Position numbers and translations under genes: made by a program. A stretch of 64,000 nucleotides of DNA from Heracleum sosnowskyi (lineage: Eukaryota > Streptophyta > Magnoliopsida > Apiales > Apiaceae), in assembly GCA_030848705.1 (NCBI GenBank), contig CM061243.1:100314436-100378435 (forward strand), read 5' to 3'. The notes beneath the pieces were generated by a model. It was not told the origin of the DNA, made no database searches, and saw only the letters and a program-made list of their open reading frames with translations. Below, one piece after another: positions 1 to 12,411 of the stretch (within the stretch, counting starts at the first letter, position 1; every line of letters begins with the position of its first letter).

Positions 1-3000
1 TAAAGATTTTGGAGGATCATTACTAACAGTACCCACCCTAGACTTAGAGTCTTGTGTTTTGGTTAAGGTACTGCTAGCAATGTCCTTGACTTGCTGATTT
101 CCACTTGTCTTCTTAACAGTTTCCTTCTTTCCCTGAGAGTCCTTCACTTCATCATTATCATCTTTAGTCTTCTTTGAGGTTTTGCTTTTGCTGCTCTCAC
201 TTCCACCATCCTTATCACTCCTTGATTGACTCCTCCTCTTGTAGCTTTTGTCTTTGTCCTCATCCTTGTCATCCTTCTCATTTTTCTTTGCTTTGAGTGA
301 TTCAGGAACTCTTCCATGTACCAGAAATGATTGTAGAATTTGAATCATCTCTATTTCTTCAGCAGTCTTGAGTCCTTTCTTGGCTCTTAGCATTTGAAGC
401 ACACTGTTAATTCTATCTTTGTTCTTCATGTTCAACTGAGCAGGGATGACTAGTTGATCAATTGAGTTTGCCCTGGTGAGTCCTTGAAAAATTATTGTTC
501 TTGGATTTGTGATGACTTCAGGAAATCTTGAAAACTGGTCCTTCTTCAAATCCTCATACAACATCATGTTGTTGTCACCTTCCTTCTCTATTAGCTCTAG
601 AATGACATCTAGTTCAGAGTATCTCAGCTTCTCCAGAGTTTGAAAAGACAAATGCCATAGGTCATTTTCTTTGGATATCATAATAATTTCTCTTAGATAG
701 GCATTCTTGATATTCCTGACTACCACAGTTATGTACTTGATGTTTTCCTTGATCATTCTCCTGTAGGTCTTGGTGTCACCTTGTACACTGATAAAGATGG
801 CTTTCAGAAACTCCAGGAAAGCCTCATCATGATAGATGTATGAGTTGACAACTTCCTGTAGCTTTGCCTCAGTGATAATGCTTGCTTTGACAGGTTGAGC
901 TTTTGTGGAGATGAGAGGAGTAGAGACATCACTTTGTATTGTGCCAGGGTAGTATGTTGTAGTTACACTACTTTTTTGGCCAGTTAGACTGGTGACAGAA
1001 ACAGTAGGAAATGTGATTGGTTTGAGCTCTTTCTCTGAAATAACCTTCCCTTTCAGTTTTTGCTTTGTGGGAGCTCCCCCTCTCTTTTCTAGAATGACCT
1101 CCTTTCCTTTCTCCCCCTTAGGCTTGGGATCAGACAAAATGTCTTGAGCTTCACCAGGAACAGGAAGGTTCATGCTTCTGAGCAGGGTGGTCATCATTTG
1201 TTCTTGGACCAGCAGTATATTGGAAGTTGAGGTGCTTTGGTCATCCATCTTGGCATTAAGTTGTTCCAAAGATTGAGAGAGTCCTTTGTTTTCAGCTTTC
1301 AGATCAACTACCTCCCTTTCCAAGCTATCCACCTTGGAGAAAAGTTGTTGAGATTTGAAGGAATTAAGGGATTGGTCTTTGATCTTGGAGAAGTCATACT
1401 TTGAAATGTTAGATATAGGAACTTCATCTACAAGCTTGTTCCCATACTGATTCTTCCACAGAACAGTCAACAGTGAGTTGGCATTGATGTTGGCTTGCAC
1501 CTTGTTATCTAGCTTGGCAGAAAGTTTCTTCATGTTATCTGAGACCAAAGCTAGGGTGCAATCCATTTTGGAGACATTTGTAGCTGTTTTCTGAACCTCG
1601 TTTAGGATGCCATCTACCTTGGGAAAATCAGAGAGATAGGAGTTTCTGAGTTGAGTCAAGGATCTTTCTGTTTCCTCCTTAATGAAATAAATCTCTGATT
1701 GAAGACCATTCCCAAGATAATGCAGAGCCTTCAGCTGATTCTTGTACATTTCATTCATGGCTTCAAAGACCTCTGTGGGAGCAAGATGTTTGGCATTGGA
1801 CCCCAAGGATGTGAGATATTCTTCCCTGAGAAAGGCTAGGGCATCCTTGAGCTTCACAGATCTTTTACCATCCAACCAGGCATCAACATTACCATCCTGT
1901 TGGGCTTCATCTACTATCTTGTCCTGTTGAGCTTCAACATCCTCCTTATGACACAGAAGAATAGCTGCATAGTCTGAATTTGGAAGGTTGGCTGTAAGGA
2001 GATGTTGAGCAATCTTTGAGATCTCATCAAGCTGTGCCACATGAAGATTTTGAAGGTCTTCTTCCGTCAATTGTGAGGGCACAGATGATGATCCTGAAGG
2101 CCTGTCATGTTGCACAGGCTTCAGCCATTCTGACATTGTGGCCTGAGCCAAGTTAGAGCCGGTGCTAGGCACCGCAGGTGGGGTGGTTGTATGAGTTTCC
2201 TCCAGTCTTGGAATGACTGTGGAGTCTGATGTTGTCTCCATTGAAATGGGATGAGTGACAACATCAGCTCCATGTGCTTGTGAAGGCAAGTCCATGTCCA
2301 TATGGAATGGGGATAGTGGCATAGAGTCTCCAGTGAGAACTGGTGAATCCTCTATGTTGGTGTTGGTGTCATTAGGATATGCCTCAGCATGCATTCCCTG
2401 ACCAACTAAATGTGGGTCCTGAGTGGTGAGCACAGTGTCATGCACCATGTCACTTGAGGTTGGCTCAACCACAGATTTGGATTGTGATTGATCAAGTGCA
2501 GAAATGTCATGAGAATGACTATTCTGTTGAGAAGAAATATGAGATGTAGATTCTAGAAGAGAAGTGTGGTGTAGATCAGATTTTGGCAACCCCCCCTGAG
2601 AAATATGAGGAGTTTCAAGAATGATGTGCTCTCCACTCTGTGTATCATCACCCTTATTTCTATTGGGGTCAAGAGTGAGGTCTTGACCCTGTGCAGACTC
2701 TTTACAAATTGTAGTGGGGAGGCTACTCTTTTCAATACCAATGCCATGTTGAGAGGACATTGACAGTAATAGGTGTACCCCTTTTTGTACATCTAAATCA
2801 TGTTGGGAGGATTCAGTGGTGGCTATTTCTTTAGACTTCTTCTTTGGTCTGGTGAGCTGTGACTCAGATTCCTCACATCCTATTTCTACAGACTCATTTA
2901 CTATAGCAAGGGCTCTCTTCTTTGTCTTCTTTTTAGTGACACAACCTTTTGGGAGATTGATGCACTTGGCTCCCTAACATCTAGAGTGGTGTTTGCAGTA

Positions 3001-3932
3001 GGGTTACTGGATGGGATGGGAAGGCTGAGGTTAGACTGTGTAGCTCCTTCAGTCTTAGCCTCCCCTGTCCAAGAAAGTTCATGGTATATGGGCTTATCAA
3101 GTGGATAGGATTCAAATGTGTCCTGCATATGCTTGGTCACACTTAGAATCACATCCACTTGATTCCTTGTGTCCAATGACCCAAATAGAATCTTGGACAT
3201 GGACTTGGAATAAGCCATTTTATTTTTATCTATACTCTCAAGTTCATGTATATTAGCATCAAGATAATTTAAAATACATTGAAGAAAACGAGGGTAAAAG
3301 ATGTCATTACCTCTACCACGAACTGTCCTCCCTAGCCTTTGAGCCAATTCCTTGAGGATTATTGCTCCAACATTTATCTCTTGATTGTAGGCTAGGGAGT
3401 AGGCCAGCTTCACAGCAATGTGACTGATTTGGTCCCATCCTGTCTTCCTGCACAGAAACACCTTTTGGAGTGCGTCAAACAGAAATGACCACTCCCTCCT
3501 GACATACTTCTTGTTAAGCTTGGCCGTGTCAATCTTGTCAGCATACTGAATTAGGGTCAGGAAGTCCACCATTTGCTTGTCAGAGGCTTCAGCATCATGA
3601 CCCTCAACTTTGAACCCCAAGGCTTCGTTTATCTCCTTTTCTCCAACCTGGAAGGACTTGCCTCCAATTGTGCAACTCACTTCCTGAAACGAAGTCCCAT
3701 CCTCCTTTGCCATTGTTGCAACCAAGGCTGTTCTCCAGAACCCTTCCAATACATCGACATACAGAGTGGGGTTAAGGGTTAAGGCTTGGCGGAGATAGGA
3801 GGTGTTTAAGAACCGTACAAAGCACTTGTACCTAGGGTTTGCCTCCGCCTCTGAGGGTATTGTGAGTAGATTTGTTTCTTTGGGTATGGTTAAAGGAATT
3901 GAGGATGATGATGTTTGAGATTTGGGTGCCAT
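1..3932 (-). pseudogene. Element A third ORF (ORF3, so-called env-like), frameshifted, runs off window
   Basis: The start is the ATG at 3932-3930, about 100 bp after a TATA box. The frame is open to a stop at 2901. A one-base slip near 2940-2955 leads into a second frame that stays open from about 2940 to base 1, so roughly 1300 codons are visible. The N-terminal block (residues 40-200) matches ORF3 of B and C: an FW.TA motif near residue 65 and REWSFLFD at 146-153, followed by a YPRF-type segment. The middle is polar and low in complexity. A heptad-like coiled coil lies around 1260-1330, and the C-terminal part is lysine/serine rich. I see no signal peptide and no clear membrane span, so the common name env-like is not supported here. 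The function is unknown. Confidence 0.8.
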
Positions 3933-4641
3933 TTCAAGATTGAGAGTGAAGAAGAGAGTAGAGAATTGGAGCTTAGATTTGAGAATTGAGAGTAGTAGAC
4001 AAGATGAAAAGTTATGAACGGTTAGAAATGAGTATTTATATGATAGAGACACTGCGATATGGAGTTATGAATATGTACAGACTAATTGTATGTCGCGAAG
4101 TCTAAAAATGGCATGTACCGCAAAGTCTTGCAAAGTATATCGCAGAGTCCAGAAATGAGCTATGTCGCAAAGTCGTGAAGATACAATAATTTGGATGACT
4201 TTGCAATATAGTATACCCTGTCTAAAACTCTCTTTTTGAAATTTTGAGCATTTTGTCAGACTCAAATCAAAAATTGAAATAAAATTAAGTTTAGATCAAA
4301 ATTCTGTTAAATATGGAGACTTGTCGATATAGTTGTTCTAAGTCGCGAAGTCATAAAATGAACCATGTCGCAAACTCATGAAATGAACTATATCGCGAAG
4401 TCTCACAGTTTCAACAGTTTGCGATATAAGTCTGTTTGATTTGAACTAAGTCGTGAACTCTCAAGATCACCTATATAGAGATGTCTTAAAAACTCATAAC
4501 TTCTCAGAAAAGTATGATTTGAAAAATATGCAGTAAAACATTGAAATATTTATAAATCATATCTCAGCTAATTTTCACTCCAAATGAATAGAGCATTTAA
4601 ATACAGTGAAAATTTACTGCTGCAACTATGAACTGGCATAC
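3933..4641 (-). promoter_or_regulatory. Element A pol-ORF3 spacer: TATA box and motif array
   Basis: This non-coding spacer separates the pol stop from the ORF3 ATG. On the minus strand TATAAATACT (4040-4031) lies about 100 bp before the ATG, followed by a CT- and CAA-rich stretch like a plant 5' leader. Upstream, between about 4085 and 4460, roughly ten copies of a degenerate TATGTCGCGAAGTC box occur (for example near 4088, 4161, 4340, 4364 and 4390). The same box, in the opposite orientation, is repeated in the LTR at 10820-11140. Promoter activity is inferred. Confidence 0.6.
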
Positions 4642-7600
4642 TCACTTAGAACAGCTAAATGAAGGATTAAGCATTCCAATTTCACTCACAAGTCTGTTGA
4701 AGATAGCTTCATTTAGAGGTTTAGTGAATATGTCAGCTAATTGTTTCTCTGTTGGAACATAAGAGACTGCTATAGTACCATTTGATGCATGTTCCCTAAT
4801 GAAATGGTACCTTATCTCAATGTGCTTTGTAGTAGAATGATTAACAGGATTAGCTACTATGGATATTGCACTAGTATTGTCACACATCAGAGGAATGTGT
4901 TCTAACACTAGTCCATAATCCATGAGTTGATTTCTAATCCAAAGCAATTGAGCACAGCAGCTTCCAGCAGCAATATATTCAGCCTCAGCTGTAGATGTTG
5001 CTGTGAATTGTTGTTTCTTGCTAAACCAGGACACTAACCTTTGACCTAAGAATTGGCAGCTTCCAGAGGTGCTCTTCCTGTCAATTCTGCATCCAGCATA
5101 ATCAGAATCTGTGTAACCAACCAGGTTGAACCCAGTGCCCTTTGGATACCATAGCCCAAGATTAGGAGTCCCTTTCAGATACCTGAAGATTCTTTTGATA
5201 GCCATCATGTGAGATTCCTTAGGATCAGACTGGAAACTTGCACAAAGACATGTGGCAAACATGATGTCTGGCCTGCTAGCTGTGAGATAGAGCAGTGATC
5301 CAACCATTCCTCTATAGACCTTGATGTCAACTCTCTTGCCCTTCTTATCTTCATCTAGCTTGGTTGCAGTGGACATAGGAGTTTTTGCTGGGGATGACTC
5401 TTCTAAACCATACTTCTTTAAGAGATCTTTAACATACTTAGATTGGTTTATGAAGATGTCATCCTCTCTTTGATGTACTTGCAAGCCTAGGAAGAAGGTT
5501 AACTCTCCCATCATACTCATCTCATATTTTCTTTGCATCAACTTAGAGAACCTTTCACAGAGTTTTTCATTTGAAGAGCCAAAGATGATATCATCCACAT
5601 ATATTTGAACAAGAATGATATCATTTCTATGCTTCTTGAAGAATAGGGTTTTATCAATTGTACCTCTGGTAAATTGATGCTCAAGAAGAAATTGAGATAG
5701 AGTCTCATACCAGGCTCTTGGTGCCTGTTTGAGTCCATAGAGTGCCTTGAGCAGCTGTACACAAAGTCTGGGAAGTTTTCATTTTCAAAGCCAGGTGGTT
5801 GGGACACATAAACTTCTTCAGCGAGATCACCATTGAGAAATGCCCTTTTCACATCCATTTGATACACCTTGAAATTTGAGTGAGCTGCAAAAGCCAAGAA
5901 TATTCTGATGGCTTCCAGTCTAGCTACAGGTGCAAATGTCTCATCATAGTCAATGCCCTCTTGTTGATAGTATCCTTTAGCAACCAACCTTGCTTTGTTT
6001 CTAATCACCACTCCTTCTTCATCCATCTTGTTTCTGAACACCCACTTGGTGTCAATAACATTCTTTCCTTCTGGAGGTGGCACTAGTTCCCATACTTTGT
6101 TTTTCTCAAATTGGTTCAATTCTTCTTGCATAGCAACAATCCAATTAGAATTCTTCAAAGCTTCTTCAATTACTTTTGGTTCTTCTTGTGACAGAAAGCA
6201 GCTATACAAACATGTATTCATTGTTGCCCTTCTTGTTCTTACTCCCTCACCAGGATCTTCAATGATTTGATCCCTGGTGTGGGCTCTGTCCCATTTCCTT
6301 GTATGACCCTGTTCATTTCCTTGACTTGTTCCAGGATCATTTTGATTGACAGTTGCATTCTCTTATTCCCCCCCTGTGTTTGTGAATCCTTGCATAGGTG
6401 TTTGAAGAAGATCATCAACTTCAAGAGTTTCATTTTCTGGAACAGTTTGAGCAGAAGTTTCATCCTCACTTTCAGAATCCTCAAGATATCCTTGATTTTC
6501 AAATCTTAATGGCACACTGTCTTGTTCACTTGTTTCAAGTCCAGGAGTTTTCTTGTCATCAAAGGTAACATCCATGCTTTCCATAACTTTGTGTTGCTCA
6601 GGTACAAACACTCTGTATGATGTCCTTTCCAGAGAGTATCCAATGAAGATACCTTCAAATGCCTTAACATCAAATTTTCCAACATGTTCTGAAGTATCTT
6701 TCATCACAAAACACTTGCTTCCAAACACATGCAGATGCTTGAAGGATGCTCTTTTTCCAGTCATTAATGAGTAAGGAGTTTTGCCAGACTTCTTATTGAT
6801 CAATGTTCTATTTTGCACATAGCATGCTGTGTTAACAGCATCAGCCCAAAAGCTAGTAGGTAGCTTTGCATCCAACAGCATTGTCCTTGCAGCTTCAATG
6901 AGAGTTCTATTCTTTCTCTCAACTACTCCATTTTGTTGTGGAGTCCTAGGAGCTGAAAATTGTTGAGAAATTCCTTTATCTTTGCAAAACTCATACAGTG
7001 TTGAATTTCTAAACTCAGTTCCATTATCACTTCTCAATGCAACTACAGAGAAACCAGTGCTTTGAGCTTCTCTATCAACTCTCTTAATATGTTCTATAAT
7101 TACTTGTGGTGCCTCATCCTTGGAGAACATGAATTCCACCCAAGTGTATCTTGAATAATCATCAACCATGACTAGAGCATATTTCTTCTTGGAAAGTGAC
7201 ATTACATTCACAGGGCCAAATAGATCCATGTGAATTAGTTGCAGAGGTTTTGAGTTTGTATTGAGCAACTTGTTCTTGTGACTTGATCTTTTTATCTTTC
7301 CTCTTTGGCATGCTTCACATGCTCCATCTTGCACAAACTCCAAGGCAGGCATGTCTCTGATGAGTTCTCTCTTTGTCAGAGAGTTCATTGCCTGAACATT
7401 CAAGTGAGACAGTTTCTTGTGACATAGCCAGAATTCTTCATTTGTGGTCTTTGTGTAGAAACAACAAATTTCTCCCTTGTCTGCAGCCTTACGATTTGCT
7501 ACAAACAAGCTTCCTTTCTTTACACCAGTTAAAACAACTTCACCACTTCCCCTTTTTGAGATTAGACATTGATCTTCATCAAATTCCACTTTGAAACCCA

Positions 7601-7850
7601 TGTTGGTGAATTGTCCAATACTCAAGAGGTTATGCTTCAGTCCTTCAACAAATGCTACATCTTCAATAATGACATTTCCAGATTTGACACTACCATATCC
7701 CATGGTATAACCAATGTTGTCATTTCCAAAGGTTACTGATGGGCCAGCCTTTTCCTCAAATTGTGATAGCAGGGCTATATCACCAGTCATGTGACTTGAG
7801 CATCCACTGTCCAAGATCCATATGACTCTTTTATTCCCGTTGCCCTGCAT
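4642..7850 (-). pseudogene. pol: Element A pol (protease-integrase-RT-RNase H), broken
   Basis: The reading begins just after TTGCAGGGC with WILDSGCSSHMTGD, the protease active-site motif. It continues with the GAG-pre-integrase zinc region (HKKLSHLN), then the integrase core with HMDLFGP, SDNGTEF and NGVVERKNRTL, which give the D, D and E residues. A TAA at 6363-6365 interrupts the integrase-RT linker in frame. The RT follows (TKWVFRNK, YDETFAPVARLEAIR, QMDVKRAFLNG), is broken by an indel near 5755-5760, and resumes with YVDDIIFGS. RNase H carries DSDYAGCRIDRKSTSG and STAEAEY and ends at 4642. Apart from these two lesions the length is normal for a copia pol. It lies 14 bp after the gag stop, in the -1 frame relative to gag. 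Confidence 0.9.
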
Positions 7851-7861
7851 TCACAAAGTAA

Positions 7862-10133
7862 CTAAGTTGTTTTTGGTACCCACACTTGGTAGGGTCCAGT
7901 TGATTTAGAAACAGTTTTGTTAACAATTCTTCTGTCATAAATTGCATTCTTCACAGTAGGAGACTTCACTTTGTTTGTGGCTTTGGAGTTTACACTCTTA
8001 GGCTCACATGAAGTTTTCACCCTCTCAACCTTGATTAGGGATCATGTCCTGTGAGTGTGCATATGTGTGTGTGATTCACAAGATTGTGCAGAATCAAGTT
8101 TATGCTTAAGAGATAAACAGTTAGCAATCACAGTCACATAGCATGTCATGCAGTTTGAATTACCACAGAAGGAATCATGAATAGAATTTATGCCTACAGA
8201 ATGGTTACTCGGGTTATCAACTTCAACATTCACTGGTTTATTACACTTATGAGTCAAATGATTAACAGATAGGCATTTCTGACACTGTTTCCTATGAGCA
8301 TTTGGCACATAAGCATAGTTGTTACTCTTGTTGACACCTATCTTACCATTTCTGTTTTGTTTCTTTTTCATAACAACTTATTTCTTAACTTTAGGACTCT
8401 TGACAAGGTTGTCTTTGGTGTCTTACTGAACAATAGACTTAGGAGAGGAAGAAGTGTCTTTAGCAGCCTCATCTTCTTCAAGTAGTTGTTGTTTGATGAT
8501 CAGTAGTTCTTCATCAAACTCAACAACACTCTTTTTGAAAATGGGCTTTTCAACACTTGACAGTATGGTAGGGGCATTTTTGTTAGTAAAAGATTCTTTT
8601 CCTTTTCCCTTGGCCTTCTTCCTTCCCTTATCATTTTCATAATCAAAACCAACTCCAACCTTGCAGTCTTCAGTGTGTTCCTTGTGATAGGTTTGAATAA
8701 GCTCAGAGGAGTTCTTGAAACTTCTTAATTTTAGTTCATTTTCAGCAATTTGTTCTCTAAGAGCTTTTTCTATTTGTTCAGCACAAATCACTTTGTTTTT
8801 AAGATACTCAATCTCCTTTTTCAAACCATCAAGGCTCACAACCATTAACTCAAGTTCCTCATTCTTTTCTGTAAGCTCAAAATTTCTAGCAGTTAGTCTA
8901 TCAATTTCCTCATTTGCTACTAACATGCTAGTATGAATATTGAACATCTCAGTACTCATATCTTCAACAGTTTGCTTATATTGAAAGGGAGTCATATCAA
9001 GAGAAGTAAGAATAGGTACCTGACTTGAGGAATCACCATCATCAGAAAATGCAATCAAGGCATAGTTTGAGTACTCTTGTTCTTCTTCTTCATCAGAGTC
9101 ACCCCAGCACTTTCCCTCGGCAATAAAAGCTTTACCCTGTTTTTTCTTGAGTAGAACCTCATACTTAGCTTCAAGCTCTAAGTATGCTTTGTCCTTTTTG
9201 ACCTGTTTAGGCTTTTTGCACTCAGTGGCAAAATGCCCAAGTTCATTGCAGTTATAGCACCTTATCTTGGTCCTATCCACACTTCCAGACTTGTATCCTC
9301 CTTTAGCAGCACCATCAATCCCTTTTCCCTTTATTGAAGGTGTTTGAGCCACTAGATCCACTAGCATTTCCAGCATTGAACTTGGACCTAAATGGCTGCT
9401 TCCTTTTAAACCTTAGGTTAGGATACCTCCTGGCCATATAGGCAAAAGATTTGTTTTCCATCTTGTCCAGTTCATCTATGCTGTAAAATTCATCATCTTC
9501 AGGCAAATCATAGACAACTTGAGTCTCATCACCAGTGTCTTCAACTTCCAGTTCCTCAATCTTAACTTGACTGACTTTAAGAGACTCCATTCTTTGACCT
9601 AGGTTGTCAGCAATAAGAGCACATGAAGTATTTGCCATTAATCCTTGTTTAGCTTGAATAGATCTCTTTTGAAACAACTCTAGCTCATAAGTTTTCAAAA
9701 CACCATACAGCACATCAAACCCAATCTTTGTTAAATCTCTTTCTTTGAGGGAAGAGATTCTTGGTTCCAAATGATCTAGTAGAGTTAGCAAGAACTTCAT
9801 GTTGAGCTCTTCTGTCTCATAGTGTTTGTCATAGAGTTTGAGCTCATTTACCAGCTTGTTGAACCTCTCAAACACTTTTGTGATTCCCTCCTTTGGCTGA
9901 GCCATGAAAGCTTCATATTGAGAAACAAGAATCTGCTTCTTATTCTTTCTTACTTCAGTGCCATTGGTTGTTTCACCAATCTCAATCATTGGAACAAAGG
10001 GACCATGTTTTAGTATGTCTAAATACATGGGGTTAGAAGCTTTGATGAAAAACAACATCTTCTTCTTCCATAAACTATAGTGCTCCTTGTTAAAGGGAGG
10101 AATCTTGATACTGCTTAGTTTCTGTGAACTCAT
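7862..10133 (-). pseudogene. gag: Element A gag, with internal deletion, frameshift and stops
   Basis: The start MSSQKLSSIKIPPFNKEHYS is typical of copia gag (PPF..E.Y..WK). Compared with gag of element B, about 75 residues are missing between residues 60 and 65 of this copy, which removes most of the conserved core up to the helix beginning LVSQYEAF. A frameshift near 9340 joins the second part, which has the CCHC knuckle CYNCNELGHFATEC (about 9270-9230) and a long coiled coil (about 8980-8700). In-frame stops occur at 8423, about 8380 and 8042. A second Cys/His pattern, CQKCLSVNHLTHKC, lies near 8280. The frame ends at TAG 7864-7862 just after the motif VWVPK. Gag packages the RNA into cytoplasmic particles; this copy cannot make a full protein. 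Confidence 0.85.
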
Positions 10134-10169
10134 TCTTGATCTTTTCCTGTTTGTACGTTAACAGCCTAC

Positions 10170-10181
10170 GCTCTGATACCA
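10170..10181 (-). other. Element A primer binding site (tRNA-iMet)
   Basis: The minus strand reads TGGTATCAGAGC two bases after the LTR end. This is the usual plant initiator methionine tRNA primer site of copia elements. Confidence 0.93.
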
Positions 10182-10183
10182 CT

Positions 10184-11471
10184 TGTTAGAAATGAATACC
10201 ACCAGAAACTAGACAGAGGGGGGGGGGGGGGGGTGAATGGATAGTTTTGATATTTTTCAATTCTTGAAACCTAAGATAAACTGTATATGATTATGCTATG
10301 TAGTATGCAGAAAATAAACACCACACACAATCACTTTAATCTACTTTGTATTAAGTAAATTAAATACTACAGCTTTCCGGAAATTCACAACAGAATTTCT
10401 GGCTTCTAAATAAGAACAGTTTGTATCTTGTTTTTGCTTACAGAGAAAAGAGTTACTTAAGATAAAACAATGTGTATCTCTCTTGCTCCTTACTGTGGTG
10501 TGTGCACGATATATATATACCTATATAAACTAGGCACACACCTATTTACACAGTTACCCCTAGCTGAAAGTCCAACTTGTCCTGCCATAAGAAGTTAACT
10601 GTGTCAGGAAGGACCACCTGTTTTTCGGAGTCTTTCCCGTTTCTGTAGCTGCTTGTCTCTTATCTTTCTCTCCAAGTTTAGCTGTAGATTTGTCATCTGT
10701 TCTTTGGACCACCTTGCCAGAACAAATGCTTCAGTATTTGTCTCCTTTGATTCTTGGTTCTGTACCTTGATTTGTCTTGTTATAAACGGCTAAGTGTTGA
10801 TATCATGAACTCCACTTCATTCCTGACTTCGCGATGTCCCTTGTGAAGACTACGCGATATGACCTTTGAGGACTTTGCGACATAGGTCATTTGAGGACTT
10901 CGCGATCTAGTCTTTTTGAGGACTATGCGACATAGGTCATTTGAGGACTATGCGACATAGGTCATTTGAGGACTATGTGACATAGGCTTTCTGAGGACTT
11001 CACGATCTAGTATATCTTGACTTTGCTGACTTCAACACTTCACGACATGGGTCTTGAGGACTTCACGACATAGTACAAAATGGTCTATGCGATCCAGCAC
11101 TTATCGACATGGATATTGCTGACTTCACGACATAGCTTTATTCCGACTTTGCTATATAATGCCTTAGACAAATTTCTGCAACTTATTTCTTCAGGGCCTT
11201 ATTCATCTCTATCCTGCTGCATGAACAATTTTGAACTTCTACCAGGACAATTATTCAATGGCCTATATACATTCTAGATTGCAAGAAACCTACTAAGCTC
11301 ATTATAAATCTGAGCATTCATGATCAAGCTAATGTTCATGAGAACAAGACAAGTACATAGAGAGACCTATACTATATTCCAGTGATAGAATTCACTAGGT
11401 CATGTAGTGTGACATAGTCACATGGTGTAGGCTTGTTAATGGTGGTATTCAGACATGTCTTGAGCCTAACA
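10184..11471 (-). repeat. Element A 5' LTR (1288 bp)
   Basis: It is bounded by TGTTAG and CTAACA, and the primer site adjoins it at the left. In element orientation U3 starts at 11471. U3 holds an array of about thirteen GACTTCGCGACATAG-like boxes at 10820-11140. A TATA region (TTTATATAGGTATATATATA, about 10530-10507) follows, and a 16-base homopolymer (C on the element strand, 10218-10233) lies about 35 bp from the 3' end. The partner LTR is outside the window, so age cannot be judged. Confidence 0.9.
10820..11140 (-). promoter_or_regulatory. LTR U3 array of TCGCGA-centred boxes (element A)
   Basis: Boxes of the form GACT(T/A)(C/T)GCGA(C/T)ATAG recur about every 25 bp, often joined by GTCATTTGAG. 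Examples start near 10823, 10848, 10870, 10896, 10921, 10948, 10997, 11057 and 11122. The core TCGCGA is palindromic. They lie upstream of the LTR TATA region, in the place of an enhancer. Confidence 0.7.
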
Positions 11472-12249
11472 AGGTGATTTTAATGTACATTCAGTTGTGA
11501 ATTGATTTATATGTTTATGTGTGTACATTATTAGTTTTGAATTTATAGTTAAAAGTTGATACACATGTATACAATGTAACTCGAAAGTGGAGAATTCATC
11601 ATGTCTTAAAAAACAAATTTTATCATTGTTTTTTAACGTTTAGATAGTTATTACTTATTGCTCTAATTTTTATGGAAAAGATTATATCTTTTAGTAAAAT
11701 ATTTTCTTTAATTCATACATGATAATTCAAAGATAAAAATTGTATATTAATAAATTTATAGTGTATGTATTTCGAAAATATTATGTTAAGATTTATTCGA
11801 CTGAAGAATTTATTTAGTGCGTGCATTTTTAACAAAATTCAATAAGTCGGTGCATCTATAACAAAAGTCATACAAGAATAAGAAACATTGAGAAAATGTC
11901 ATTAATTTTTTTTTTAAAGGAAGACGTTGTTGTTGTTTTTGTTGTTATTTGTTTTGACAAAAAGAGATCATTATTAATAAAAAATTCTCCCAACAACAAA
12001 AAGGATGTTTGTTCATATTTTTTGATTTTATTTTATTGGGAGTAGATTTGGAGGTAGTGAAGATTTTAAAAGTTTTGAAGATATAATTGTAGTTTTTGAT
12101 TGAACGATCTAGAACTTTATATTCAAAACAAAACTTAATTTTATATTAGAAATATTATTTTATTTAAAAAGGTATTTTAGAGAATATTTTTTGAGAAAAT
12201 TTAGAGATATTATAATAAAGCCGCTGCGAAGCGCGGCTTAATAAACTAG
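11472..12249 (+). mobile_element. Helitron-like 3' part ending in hairpin and CTAG
   Basis: The segment ends with a GC hairpin (GCCGCTGCGAAGCGCGGC, 12220-12237) about ten bases before CTAG (12246-12249), followed by T. This is the standard 3' end of plant Helitrons. No matching 5' end (TC...TACTA) was found in 11472-12200, so element A may have inserted into it or the left part is lost. I see no gene in this AT-rich stretch. Confidence 0.55.
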
Positions 12250-12411
12250 TTTTATTCAAAGTTTTATAAAATTTCAGACTTCCTTGAGAATTTTCGAGAA
12301 TATTTGCTTGTGTGGCAATCAAATACACTGTATAATCAATTTTTATTCATTAAAGAAATATAAACGTTTGTGGGAGGTTTATGGGAATCAAACTACCTTG
12401 TTATCGAGGAC
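12250..12411. repeat. Duplicated flank, paralogous to 28878-29037
   Basis: This block (starting TTTATTCAAAGTTTTATA and running to GGAATCAAACTACC) is about 80 percent similar to 28878-29037. Together with 13138-14922 it forms a second, broken copy of the 3' flank and 3' end of the peptidase gene on the right. Confidence 0.7.

Larger units (their letters stand above)
1..11471 (-). mobile_element. Copia element A (SIRE/Maximus-type LTR retrotransposon), left part outside window
   Basis: The order on the minus strand is LTR (10184-11471), primer site, gag, pol with integrase before reverse transcriptase, a spacer, and a long third ORF reaching base 1. Integrase before RT is the Ty1/copia order, and a long ORF after pol is typical of the SIRE/Maximus lineage. 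The 3' LTR must lie beyond the left edge, so the target duplication cannot be tested; AGGTG (11472-11476) is the right-hand candidate. All three reading frames carry stops or frameshifts, so this is a decayed copy. It differs in sequence from elements B and C but shares their plan. Confidence 0.93.

Noticed and set aside
2553..2792. 79-aa minus-strand frame near ORF3 of element A
   Set aside because: ORF3 is open in a different phase across the same bases, so this is a shadow.
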